This document shows, piece after piece, positions 35,825-43,589 of a stretch of 57,772 bases of DNA; the stretch's first letter is position 1, and each line of letters starts with the position of its first letter. The stretch spans positions 1 through 57,772 of the forward strand of contig JBHJGX010000061.1 of NCBI GenBank assembly GCA_050331395.1, given 5' to 3'. Below the pieces are notes generated by a model. It was not told the DNA's origin, ran no database searches, and saw only the letters and a program-made list of their open reading frames with translations. The position numbers and the translations under genes were made by a program. This stretch comes from Thermohalobaculum sp050331395. Lineage in GTDB: Bacteria; Pseudomonadota; Alphaproteobacteria; Rhodobacterales; Rhodobacteraceae.

Positions 35825-36042
35825 GAGGGAACTCCCTTGTCTTTTCCCGCTGTCCGGGGATCGGGCGCCGGCGGGCACCCTCCCTTGGCCCGTCGGTTCC
35901 GGGCGACGGGGGATAGACACTTGGGGAGGGGCATTCGGATGCAGTCGCCCGAGATTTTTCGTCCCCGAGGCCCAGGCGCGTGATCCCGGTGGCGGGCCGG
36001 GCGAGGGCGGCCGCGACCGCCGGCAGCGAGAGGAGACCCCAG

Positions 36043-36129
36043 ATGCGCCTGCGCCAAACCGCCGGGCCTGAGGGCATTGAGACCGATCGGGGCGGCGCCG
36101 CACGGGGCCGGATCGGGGGCAGGCGATGA
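36043..36129 (+). CDS. 28-residue ORF in the pqqA position (no PqqA motif)
   Basis: An ATG seven bases after AGAGGAG begins a 28-codon ORF ending in a TGA that overlaps the pqqB start (ATGA). The spacing is what one expects for the PqqA precursor peptide. However, the peptide (MRLRQTAGPEGIETDRGG and a basic tail) lacks the required Glu-x-x-x-Tyr pair and has no tyrosine at all. It could be a translational coupling leader, a degraded pqqA, or chance. Its main value is in showing where pqqA should be. Confidence 0.35.
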   Translation: MRLRQTAGPEGIETDRGGAARGRIGGRR

Positions 36130-37046
36130 GCCTCCGCGCCCTCGTCGTCGGAGCGGCCGCGGGCGGCGGACTGCCCCAGTGGAATTGCAACGCGCCGAAC
36201 TCGGCTGCCTATTGGCGGTCGGGCGGTTCCGCGCCCTCGGCGAGCCAGTCCTCGCTTGCGGTCTCGGGCGACGGGCGGGACTGGGCGCTCCTTAACGCTT
36301 CGCCGGATATCCGCGCACAGATCATGGCGCGGGCCGCGCTGCAGCCCCGAGCGGGCGCCGGGCTCCGCGACACGCCGATCCAAGCGGTGCTGCTGACGAA
36401 CGCGGATATCGACCATATCGGCGGGCTTCTGACGCTGCGCGAGCGGCAGGCCTTTGACCTCTTCGCCACCGAGGAGGTGATCCGCGTCCTCGCCGCCAAC
36501 CCGATCTTCGACGCGCTCGACCCGGCGCTTGTACCCAGGCGGACCGTCGCGCTCGAGGCCCCCGTGGAGCTCGTGCCCGGGATCCGCGCCACCCTCTTCC
36601 CCGTGCCGGGTAAGGTGCCGCTCTTTCTCGAGGCCAAGGGCGCGGACGCGCGCATCCGTACCGACCTTATCGGCGAGCAGACCGTGGGCGTCGCCCTGAG
36701 CGACGGCGCGGCGACCGTCTTCTACGTCCCCGGCTGTGCAGCGATGACCCCGGAGTTGGCCGAGCGGCTCCGCGGCGCGGCGCTCGTCCTCTTCGACGGC
36801 ACGCTCTGGACCGATGACGAGATGATCGCCGCCGGCGTCGGGCAAAAGACCGGCCGGCGCATGGGCCATATGCCGATATCGGGTCCGGACGGCACGATCG
36901 CGGCCTTTGCCGAGCTTGGCGTTCGGCGCAAGATCTTCGTGCATATGAACAACACAAACCCCGTCTGGCGCGACGGGCCGGAGCGGGCCGAGGCGGCGGC
37001 GGCGGGGTGGGAGATCGCCCATGACGGGATGGAGGTGAGCCTTTGA
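36126..37046 (+). CDS. pqqB: Pyrroloquinoline quinone biosynthesis protein PqqB
   Basis: 306 residues, beginning LRALVVGAAAGGGLPQWNCN, which is the PqqB N-terminus. The metallo-beta-lactamase fold metal site is present (LLTNADIDHIGGLLTLRE), along with a second conserved region (VFYVPGCAAMTPEL) and the GHMPISGPDGTIAAFAEL plus HMNNTNPV C-terminal blocks. PqqB is an iron-dependent hydroxylase-type enzyme that modifies the cross-linked Glu-Tyr intermediate during PQQ synthesis. The start overlaps a 28-codon ORF and the stop overlaps pqqC (TTGA), so the genes are translationally coupled. Length and motifs are normal, so the gene appears functional. Confidence 0.96.
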   Translation: MSLRALVVGAAAGGGLPQWNCNAPNSAAYWRSGGSAPSASQSSLAVSGDGRDWALLNASPDIRAQIMARAALQPRAGAGLRDTPIQAVLLTNADIDHIGGLLTLRERQAFDLFATEEVIRVLAANPIFDALDPALVPRRTVALEAPVELVPGIRATLFPVPGKVPLFLEAKGADARIRTDLIGEQTVGVALSDGAATVFYVPGCAAMTPELAERLRGAALVLFDGTLWTDDEMIAAGVGQKTGRRMGHMPISGPDGTIAAFAELGVRRKIFVHMNNTNPVWRDGPERAEAAAAGWEIAHDGMEVSL

Positions 37047-37774
37047 GAACGCCGGACGAGCTCGAGGCGGCCCTTCGCGGGATCGGCGACGCGCGGTATC
37101 ACGACCGCCACCCGTTCCATCGGCGGCTCCATTCGGGCGCCTGCAGCATCGAAGAGGTGCGCGCTTGGGCGCTCAACAGATACTGTTATCAGCGGACGGT
37201 GCCGATCAAGGACGCGACCCTGCTCGCGCGCCTCGACGATGTGGAGATGCGCCGGGAGTGGCGCCGGCGGCTCGTCGATCATGACGGCGAAGAGGGCGAC
37301 CACCCCGAGGGCGGGCTCCGGCGCTGGCTGGCGCTCACCGACGGGCTCGGCTTCGCGCGGGAGTACGTGACCTCGATGCGGGGCGCGCTGCCGGCGGTGC
37401 GGTTTGCCTGTGCGGCCTATGTCACGTTCGTGCGGGAGCGCACGGTGCTCGAGGCCGTCGCCTCCTCGCTGACCGAAATGTTCTCGCCCCGGATCATCGC
37501 CGCGCGGGTGTCGGGTATGCTGGCGCATTACGATTTCGTCTCGGCCGAGACGCTGCGGTACTTCGAACACCGGCTGTCGCAGGCCCCGCGCGATGCGGAT
37601 TGGGCGCTCGAATATGTCAAAACCCACGCCCGGACGGCGGCCGAGCAGGAGGCCGCGCTCGACGCGCTCCGGTTCAAATGCGCGATGCTCTGGGCGCAGC
37701 TCGACGCGATCGAGCATGTCTATGTGAACGGGAACCCGTGCCCCGGTGCGTGGCGCCCCGAGGCGGCGGGATGA
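37043..37774 (+). CDS. pqqC: Pyrroloquinoline-quinone synthase PqqC
   Basis: 243 residues. Start is a TTG overlapping the pqqB stop, supported by GGAGGTGAG just upstream. Family signatures are intact: RYHDRHPFHRRLHSGACS, WALNRYCYQRTVPIKDA, RRRLVDHDGEEGDHPEGGLR and the C-terminal YVKTHARTAAEQEAALDALR. PqqC carries out the final cofactor-free eight-electron oxidation and ring closure that makes PQQ. It ends in an ATGA overlap with pqqD. The rare start codon may tie its translation to pqqB. Confidence 0.96.
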   Translation: MRTPDELEAALRGIGDARYHDRHPFHRRLHSGACSIEEVRAWALNRYCYQRTVPIKDATLLARLDDVEMRREWRRRLVDHDGEEGDHPEGGLRRWLALTDGLGFAREYVTSMRGALPAVRFACAAYVTFVRERTVLEAVASSLTEMFSPRIIAARVSGMLAHYDFVSAETLRYFEHRLSQAPRDADWALEYVKTHARTAAEQEAALDALRFKCAMLWAQLDAIEHVYVNGNPCPGAWRPEAAG

Positions 37775-38052
37775 GCCCCGACGCGGTCCCCGCCTTGCCA
37801 AGCGGCGTGCGCCTCCATCGCTGCGCCGTGCGTGAGGCGTGGTTCCTGCTCGCCCCCGAACGCGCGCTCAAACTCGATGCCATCGGCCATGCGATCCTGT
37901 CGCGGGTCGACGGTGAGCAGTCTTTGGCCGCGATCGTCGCGGATCTCGCCGCGAGCTTCGGCGCCCCGCCCGAGCAGGTGGAGACCGACGTCGTCCGGTT
38001 TCTCGGCGATCTCAGCGACCGGATGGTGCTGGTGATCCGCGCGCCCGCTTAA
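37771..38052 (+). CDS. pqqD: PQQ peptide chaperone PqqD
   Basis: 93 residues starting at an ATGA overlap with pqqC. The PqqD pattern is visible: LPSGVRLHRCAVREAWFLLA, ALKLDAIGHAILSRVDG, and the C-terminal FLGDLSDRMVLV. PqqD binds the PqqA peptide and presents it to the radical-SAM enzyme PqqE; in some genomes it is fused to PqqE. Here the gene ends overlapping the stop of a convergent esterase gene, so no pqqE follows. With neither pqqA nor pqqE adjacent, this chaperone must act with partners encoded elsewhere, if the pathway works. Confidence 0.94.
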   Translation: MSPDAVPALPSGVRLHRCAVREAWFLLAPERALKLDAIGHAILSRVDGEQSLAAIVADLAASFGAPPEQVETDVVRFLGDLSDRMVLVIRAPA

Positions 38053-39059
38053 GGCAAAAGCCCCCAGAAGGCGGCGATCCGGCGCACGGCGCAGAGATCC
38101 GCATCGGCAATGAAATCCGCCTCACGCCCGCAGTGCGCCGGCGCGCCGTCGGCGTCGATGGGCACCGCATGGGGAAAGCCTTGGACGAGCCATGCCTCGA
38201 CGGCGGTGGCGCCGCTTGGATCCGCATAGACCCAACGGGTGGCGCCTGCGATGCTTTCCTGTTGGTCCGCGCGGCGGCCGGTGCCGTGGAGCTCGGTCCA
38301 TTGCTCCACGAGCTCGCCCAGATTGGCCGGATCGACCACCCGGTCCCGATCGCCGAACCAGATCGAGACGCGCGGCCAGCGCGCAGGCGTCGTCCCGGCC
38401 ACCGCCCGCACCGCGTCGGCCCAATCCTGACGGGTCCGGTCCTTGGTGTCATAGGGCCTCAGCCCGCAGGAGAGGGCCGCGGCCGCACCGTCTCCGAGGC
38501 TCATGCTCGTCCAGAACCAAAGCCCTGAGCTGAACCCGTGCGGCCGATTGCAGTCGAAAGGCGTGCCCGCGAGGATCGCGCCGCCCGCGAAAAGCTCGGG
38601 GTAGTTCGCGAGCATCACCGCGGTCATCGAGCCGCCGGCCGAGAGCCCCATTACGAAGACCCGGCTCCGGTCGAGGTCATGGGTCTCGACGGCGTGTTCG
38701 ACCATCCGGCGAAGCGATGCGCTCTCGCCTGCTCCGGGGCGGTTGTCGCGCTTCGAGAACCAGTTGAAACAGGCGAAGGGATTGTTGCGGCGCGACTGCT
38801 CGGCGAGGACGAGGACAAAGGGCACGGCCTCGGCCAGCGCCGTGAGCCCAGTCTCGTCATCGAAACGATCCGCACTCTGTGCGCAGCCGTGGAGGGCGAG
38901 GACAACCGGGAGGCCCGCGACAGGACCGTCGGGCAGGTGCTCGAACATCGCCAGATCGCCCGGGTTGGGGCCGAACTCCGCCACCGGCTCGAGGGCCATG
39001 GCGGCGGAGGAGAGGGCCGTTGCAAGGGCCGCGCACGCGATGATCGGACGGGTCTGCAT
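38049..39059 (-). CDS. Exported PHB-depolymerase-family esterase
   Basis: 336 residues. The start at 39059 begins a signal peptide (RPIIACAALATALSSAAMAL). It is an alpha/beta hydrolase of the Esterase_PHB type: oxyanion region LALHGCAQSADRFDDETG, CFNWF and the nucleophile elbow GLSAGG with Ser140, then FGDRDRVVDPANLGELVEQW. A C-terminal GFPHAVPID histidine completes the likely triad. Members hydrolyse polyhydroxybutyrate oligomers, feruloyl or acetyl esters; the substrate here is unknown. The product is periplasmic or secreted. The gene is 61 bp downstream of the secreted nucleotidase on the same strand, so the two may be co-transcribed. Its stop overlaps the convergent pqqD stop. Confidence 0.88.
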   Translation of the reverse strand: MQTRPIIACAALATALSSAAMALEPVAEFGPNPGDLAMFEHLPDGPVAGLPVVLALHGCAQSADRFDDETGLTALAEAVPFVLVLAEQSRRNNPFACFNWFSKRDNRPGAGESASLRRMVEHAVETHDLDRSRVFVMGLSAGGSMTAVMLANYPELFAGGAILAGTPFDCNRPHGFSSGLWFWTSMSLGDGAAAALSCGLRPYDTKDRTRQDWADAVRAVAGTTPARWPRVSIWFGDRDRVVDPANLGELVEQWTELHGTGRRADQQESIAGATRWVYADPSGATAVEAWLVQGFPHAVPIDADGAPAHCGREADFIADADLCAVRRIAAFWGLLP

Positions 39060-39120
39060 GCGCTCGGTCCCTCGCCGGTCGGAGATCGGGAGCCGCAAAA
39101 ACGGCTCCCGGAGCGCGAGA

Positions 39121-41697
39121 TTACACGAAGACGAGCACGCCGTCGTCGATGGTGTTCTCGAGTGCGGCTTCCGCCGACGCGCTGGTGGCCAGGTCGAGGA
39201 GCACGTCGCCCCGGTCCGCCGAGCCGTCGCCGAGCGCCGCGATGGCGCTGTCGCGGAACGCATTGTCGGTGATCCCGCCATTGGCGAGGAGCGCGTCCAC
39301 ATAGGCCGCATCGCCGAGGCCGCCGAGGGACGACGCCGCGACAAACGCGTCTGCGACATCCGCATCGGAGACGCGGCCGTCTTCGATCCGGCTCGACCAG
39401 TAGCTTGCCCCGCCGATATCCGAGCGCCGGTCGAGGGCGAGTTCGTAGAAGAGCGCGACCGTTTCCGCGGCTTCGCTGTCGCTTGCGGTGGCGAGCCCGC
39501 CGCCGACGAAGGCGATGCTGTCGACGCCGAGGAGGTCGGTGCTGCCGCCCTCGCCGGTCACCGCAAAGCCGCCGTCGATCGGCCGGAAGCGCACCTCATC
39601 GACTTTGGCTTCGACGAAGACATCGGCTGCGCTGACGCTCGCGTCGTCACCCGGCACGACGGAGGCCCGTTCGACGCCCGTGCCGACGGGGCTGTCGAAG
39701 ACGGTATCCGTGCGGAAGGCGAGGTTCTGGATACGCTGGTCGATCACCGGCGAGGTGTCGACGAGGTCGACCGTCTGGGTGCCGTCCATGCCGAATTCGG
39801 CGAGCAGATACTCGGCGAGCGCGTCTTGCTCCGAGCCGTCCGGCGCGAAGGTGGCCGGGCCCGTAAAGCTGTCGTCGGCGGCGATGTCGACGCGGCCGAT
39901 CGGCTCGGCAACCGCCGGGTCGAAGCCCTCGGCCTCGGGATCGGTGATCGGGAGACCCGGATTGCCGCCGTTCGCGAGGAAGTCGAGCGTGACGATGCGG
40001 AACCGTTCGCCGCCATTGTCGACCGCGTCGCCGTCGCGGGCGATCTCGGCGATCAGCTCGCCGGTGCTCTCGTCGACGATGGCCGCGTTCACCACCCGGT
40101 CGCCCTCGGGCAGGGAGGGATCGAAGCTGAAGCGGATGCCGCCGAACTGGCCCCAGTCGCCGGCGCTCACCGCGAGCGAGCTGTAATTGGCCACCGTGCT
40201 CTCGAGGACCGCGAGGATCTGTTCCGCGGTCAGGCTGAGCAGCGCGAGGCCGTTATTGAAGGCGAGGGTGTCGGCGACGTCGTTCTCGCTGATCCCGCCC
40301 TCGGGCTTGGCGCCCGGCACGCCCTCGGGGGGGACGCGTTCGGCCGGCGCCCCCCCGCCCGGTTGCACGATCGAGCCGATATTCGCGCGGATGCCGCCGC
40401 CGTTCTTGAACGAGGCGACGACGGTATCGTCGAAGTTCTGTTGCACATAGAAGAGGTTGGCGTCCGCGGTCAGGTTGCCGAGGTTGGTCTCCTGGTTCCG
40501 CACCCCGTCGACGCCGCCGCCGTCGCGCTCGGCGTTCAGGAATTCGGTCGTCACGGCGAAGAAGTTAGACTCGCCCAGGACGATAGTCTCTTCGACCAAG
40601 TCCGCGATGGCGACGATCTCCGGATCCGCATTGCCTTCGGCGCCGATCCGCGCCACGCCCGCATCGTCGGTCGCATAGGCCCCCGACAGCTCGGCGTCAT
40701 AGCTCTCCGGGACGATCTGGCCGTTGTCGTCGAAGTCGATGACCAGCCGGCCGAGATATTGATAGGCCGCGTCGGTGTTCACCACGGCAACCGGCGCACC
40801 CGCCGCATCGGTCTCGAAGATCGGATAGACGCCGGCCGCGTCCTCGCCGCCGAAGGGCGCGTCGTTTTCGTCGAGCAGCACCGCGTTCGAACCGCCCGCC
40901 ATGATGATGTCCACATCCGTCAGCAGCCCGGCGAGCGTGGTCTCGACCGCTAGCACCTGCTGGTGGCTGAGGAGGATGACCTTATCGATGTCCGGGTTGG
41001 CGGCGAGGAGCGCGTCGACGTCCTCCTGGATCGTCGCGGCGAGCGCGGCGAACTCCGCATCGGTCTCCGGCACCGCGACGCCCTCGGGGAACACCTCGAC
41101 AACGTTGCCCGGGCTCGTCAGGCCGTCGTCGATGGCCGGCGTCGTCGAGGCGACAAGGCCGATGCGCTCGCCGCCGTCGGTTTCGACCACGGCCCATTCC
41201 GCGATGCCACCCGGGATCTGCGCAACATCCTGCCCGTTGTCGACCACGAGGGGCGCGAGGTTTTCGTCGGCCGAAAAGTCGAGGTTGCCCGACAGATAGG
41301 GGAAGTTCGCGCCGGCAAACGGCAGGCCGCCGTCCGGCGTCTCGACGCCCTCGCCCGAGAGCAGTTGGCCGATCACCTCGGTGCCGTTGTCGAACTCATG
41401 GTTGCCGAAGGCGATCGCCTGGATGCCGAGTTCGTTCTGGATGAGAATATCGGCCGCGCCTTCGACGCCGTAGATGTCGGCGGAGGCATCGTAGAAGAGG
41501 CCCGGGATCCACGCATCGCCCGACGAGAGGAACAGCGTGTCCGCATAGCCGGCCGTGCCGTCGCCGTCGATGTCCTGCGCGTTCAGCGTGTTGTAGACCG
41601 CCGAGAGGTTGGGCGCGAGATCGACCGAGGTGGTGTTTGCCTCCTGGTCCGACAGGTGGAAGAGCTGGAGCGTGAAGCCGGCATCGAAGTCATTCAT
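39121..41697 (-). CDS. Secreted bifunctional metallophosphatase/5'-nucleotidase with a C-terminal DUF4214-like secretion region
   Basis: 858 residues, no signal peptide. An N-terminal calcineurin-like phosphoesterase (LQLFHLSDQEAN with D17; GNHEFDNG at 98-105; LLSHQQ) is followed by a 5'-nucleotidase C-terminal domain (about 385-600: NLGNLTADANLFYVQ, ASFKNGGGIRANIG, GDWGQFGGIRFSFD). The last 180 residues include ESA-ETVALFYELALDRRSDI, a DUF4214-like segment, and an acidic end closing in DDGVLVFV, fitting type I secretion. It would dephosphorylate nucleotides outside the cell. DUF4214 also occurs in the 32192-35824 protein. Functionally it pairs with the secreted nuclease at 47915-52762. Degenerate Pho-box-like repeats lie upstream at 41769-41797. 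Confidence 0.88.
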   Translation of the reverse strand: MNDFDAGFTLQLFHLSDQEANTTSVDLAPNLSAVYNTLNAQDIDGDGTAGYADTLFLSSGDAWIPGLFYDASADIYGVEGAADILIQNELGIQAIAFGNHEFDNGTEVIGQLLSGEGVETPDGGLPFAGANFPYLSGNLDFSADENLAPLVVDNGQDVAQIPGGIAEWAVVETDGGERIGLVASTTPAIDDGLTSPGNVVEVFPEGVAVPETDAEFAALAATIQEDVDALLAANPDIDKVILLSHQQVLAVETTLAGLLTDVDIIMAGGSNAVLLDENDAPFGGEDAAGVYPIFETDAAGAPVAVVNTDAAYQYLGRLVIDFDDNGQIVPESYDAELSGAYATDDAGVARIGAEGNADPEIVAIADLVEETIVLGESNFFAVTTEFLNAERDGGGVDGVRNQETNLGNLTADANLFYVQQNFDDTVVASFKNGGGIRANIGSIVQPGGGAPAERVPPEGVPGAKPEGGISENDVADTLAFNNGLALLSLTAEQILAVLESTVANYSSLAVSAGDWGQFGGIRFSFDPSLPEGDRVVNAAIVDESTGELIAEIARDGDAVDNGGERFRIVTLDFLANGGNPGLPITDPEAEGFDPAVAEPIGRVDIAADDSFTGPATFAPDGSEQDALAEYLLAEFGMDGTQTVDLVDTSPVIDQRIQNLAFRTDTVFDSPVGTGVERASVVPGDDASVSAADVFVEAKVDEVRFRPIDGGFAVTGEGGSTDLLGVDSIAFVGGGLATASDSEAAETVALFYELALDRRSDIGGASYWSSRIEDGRVSDADVADAFVAASSLGGLGDAAYVDALLANGGITDNAFRDSAIAALGDGSADRGDVLLDLATSASAEAALENTIDDGVLVFV

Positions 41698-41768
41698 CGC
41701 GGTGTCCCTTAGTTCCGGATTGGTGCGGTAGGTTGGTTAAACCCTAGTCTGCCCAATGCCCGGCATGT

Positions 41769-41797
41769 GTGACGTTCCGATAAGGGACGAATGACGA
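41769..41797 (-). promoter_or_regulatory. Weak Pho-box-like repeats upstream of the nucleotidase gene
   Basis: Plus-strand reading GTGACGT (41769-41775), ATAAGGG (41780-41786) and ATGACGA (41791-41797) gives three 7-mers at 11-bp intervals, the spacing of PhoB sites. The outer two resemble the reverse of CTGTCAT; the middle one is poor. They lie 70-100 bp upstream of the start at 41697. Confidence 0.2.
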
Positions 41798-41817
41798 AAT
41801 TGTCTCAAAGACGGGAC

Positions 41818-41895
41818 TGATGCACTCGACACTGCAAGAATCATTGAGATATTCGAAAATCGGGTTATTCTTGCATCACTGAATGAACTCAGTGA
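41818..41895. promoter_or_regulatory. Nested inverted repeats upstream of the orphan acidic-protein gene
   Basis: Three perfect dyads: TGATGCA (41818-41824) / TGCATCA (41872-41878); TGCAAGAAT (41833-41841) / ATTCTTGCA (41867-41875); and TCACTGA (41876-41882) / TCAGTGA (41889-41895). The last lies just upstream of the ribosome binding site for 41914 and would form a leader hairpin. They may be operators or mutually exclusive RNA hairpins. Confidence 0.5.
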
Positions 41896-41913
41896 CCGAA
41901 TGGGGGACGACCA

Positions 41914-42786
41914 ATGCTGCCTTCCTACAACATGCTCAAGAAAATGGCGCCAAAGCCCGGAGACAATCCGCACGAGGTGTTCGACACCGCCGTGGCCCTC
42001 CTGACCGCCTTCGGCGAGCCCTTGGCCGACGAGAACTTTTTCTTTTTCGGCAATCTCGACGACACGCCGATGTCGATCGTGGCCGAGGCCGACGCATTCG
42101 CGTCCGGTGGTGCCGGCGAGGCAATGACCATCACCAAGACCACGGTGCACGATCTGGGTGCGCTCACGGTCGGCGTCGGTCTCGCCTACGCATTCGCCGA
42201 TGCGGACACCGCGCCGCTGATTAAACTGCCGACACTCCCGACCACGGACATCGCGTTTCCGAAACCCCAACTCGTTGCCGAAACAGAGGTCGATACGACC
42301 GTCGAGGGCGCAGACTACGTCTTCACTTTCCAGCTTTTGGAATTCGGTCTGAGCATCCAGCAGAAGACCGAACTGACGCTGGCCATCGACTTCGACACTG
42401 TGACCAATCCGTTCGGCCCGATCGCTATCACGATCCCGACCGCCCGTGTCTTCGTGGAAAACGACTTTTGGTCGCCGATGGTCGCCTATGCGCCGGAAGA
42501 CTGTGAAAGCTGCCTCGCCGACGAGTACATGGTCTATGGCCACAGTTTCGACTACGGCAGCGAGGATCTTTTTAATGCAGTTGCGTCCGCATTTGCGGAC
42601 TTTAGCGACGTCAATGGCGAAGATGATGACACAGCGTTTGCCAGTGCTTTTGCCAATGTTAGTGACGGCGCGCTTCCCTGGGTTGACGATGCCGGGCCGA
42701 CGACCAACGAGATCGCCATCGGTAACGGTTTCGCCGAAGCTTCGTCGCTCTCGGCGAGAGTGCTGAACGGCGAGTTCGCACCCTAG
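41914..42786 (+). CDS. Acidic hypothetical protein of unknown function
   Basis: 290 residues from an ATG with a GGGGGAC site upstream. I do not recognise the family. It is acidic, low in Lys/Arg, rich in Asp, Ala, Thr and Phe, and predicted mainly beta (for example TDIAFPKPQLVAETEVDTTV and FVENDFWSPMVAYAPEDCES). It has one CESC cysteine pair and no signal peptide or membrane segment. Phrases such as FFFFGNLDDTPMSIVAEADA and NEIAIGNGFAEASSLSARV resemble the surface-protein style of the VPLPA-CTERM and RTX proteins here, so non-classical export is possible. It is flanked by elaborate dyads upstream and a strong hairpin downstream, and it is monocistronic. Confidence 0.6.
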   Translation: MLPSYNMLKKMAPKPGDNPHEVFDTAVALLTAFGEPLADENFFFFGNLDDTPMSIVAEADAFASGGAGEAMTITKTTVHDLGALTVGVGLAYAFADADTAPLIKLPTLPTTDIAFPKPQLVAETEVDTTVEGADYVFTFQLLEFGLSIQQKTELTLAIDFDTVTNPFGPIAITIPTARVFVENDFWSPMVAYAPEDCESCLADEYMVYGHSFDYGSEDLFNAVASAFADFSDVNGEDDDTAFASAFANVSDGALPWVDDAGPTTNEIAIGNGFAEASSLSARVLNGEFAP

Positions 42787-42822
42787 TACTTCGACTACGC
42801 CTGATCCGCACATGATACAGGC

Positions 42823-42849
42823 GGCGGTCGCGGGCCTCCCGCGGCCGCC
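42823..42849 (+). terminator. Strong GC-rich hairpin after the orphan acidic-protein gene
   Basis: A 12-pair stem, GGCGGTCGCGGG (42823-42834) with CCCGCGGCCGCC (42838-42849), one G-T wobble and a 3-base loop, 37 bp after the stop at 42786. No T-tract follows. Confidence 0.6.
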
Positions 42850-42996
42850 AAACGACCGGCCGGATCTTCCGGGATTTCAAGACACGCAAGAAATTTCTTT
42901 ATCCGACCAAATTCGCGCAACTTCCGGTTAAAATGCGGCATTGCGGGCCCCAGATAGGTTCCGGAGCTGGATGGAACCTCTAAGAAAGGTGCCACC

Positions 42997-43551
42997 ATGA
43001 AGATGCCGATGGACACTGCCGTCGCCGAGCGCGACACCGACTGCCCAGAAACTGCCGGGACAGACACAGCAGCCGACCTGCGCGGCCTCCTCGAACGTCT
43101 CGGCGCCCAGACCCTCGCGCTCGACGTCGGCGCCGCCGCCACGCCCGAGGAAATCGCCGCGCACTTTCGGCGGCTCAGCCCGCAGTCGCGCCGCCTCCGG
43201 TTTTCGCATCAGATCTCCGACGGGGCGATCGACACCGCGGCCGAAGCGGCGAGCCGGGCCCGCCTCGTCACCATGCGCGAGGGCGGCGTGCTGCGCGGCC
43301 TTGCGGAACTCTACCAGATCGATGCCGAGCGGGCCGAATTTGCCGTCTCGCTCGAGGACGACCACCAGGGTAGAGGCTTCGGCCGTTGGCTATTCGAGGC
43401 GGCGATGGCGCTTGCCGCGGGAGACGGTCGGCGCCGCATCCTGGTCATCTGCCTCGCGGAGAACGGGGCGATGCGCCACCTCGCGGATCGGCCGGGCACC
43501 GTCTCGGAGGTCGATGACGGGGAACTCACGGCCTGGGTGACGGTCGCCTGA
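42997..43551 (+). CDS. GNAT family N-acetyltransferase
   Basis: 184 residues; the ATG at 42997 follows AAGAAAGGTG. The acetyl-CoA binding motif is clear around residues 122-140 (EFAVSLEDDHQGRGFGRWLF, with the Q-G-R-G-F-G loop). The N-terminal half (LSPQSRRLRFSHQISDGAID) resembles the GNAT domain found at the C-terminus of acyl-CoA synthetase/protein lysine acetyltransferases, here as a stand-alone protein. Substrate unknown. It is convergent with the deacetylase-like gene at 43589; the pairing of an acetyltransferase next to a deacetylase is suggestive, but the shared substrate is inference. Confidence 0.82.
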   Translation: MKMPMDTAVAERDTDCPETAGTDTAADLRGLLERLGAQTLALDVGAAATPEEIAAHFRRLSPQSRRLRFSHQISDGAIDTAAEAASRARLVTMREGGVLRGLAELYQIDAERAEFAVSLEDDHQGRGFGRWLFEAAMALAAGDGRRRILVICLAENGAMRHLADRPGTVSEVDDGELTAWVTVA

Positions 43552-43559
43552 GTTCGGAA

Positions 43560-43589
43560 ATCCCGGCTCAGGCCGCCTTTGACCGGGAT
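43560..43589. terminator. Possible bidirectional hairpin between convergent genes
   Basis: ATCCCGG (43560-43566) / CCGGGAT (43583-43589) with a 16-base loop between the GNAT stop and the deacetylase stop. The stem is short, so this is tentative. Confidence 0.35.

Noticed and set aside
36043..36129. Small ORF as pqqA
   Set aside because: It lacks the Glu-x-x-x-Tyr residues that become PQQ; there is no tyrosine in the peptide. Kept only as an unexplained ORF.
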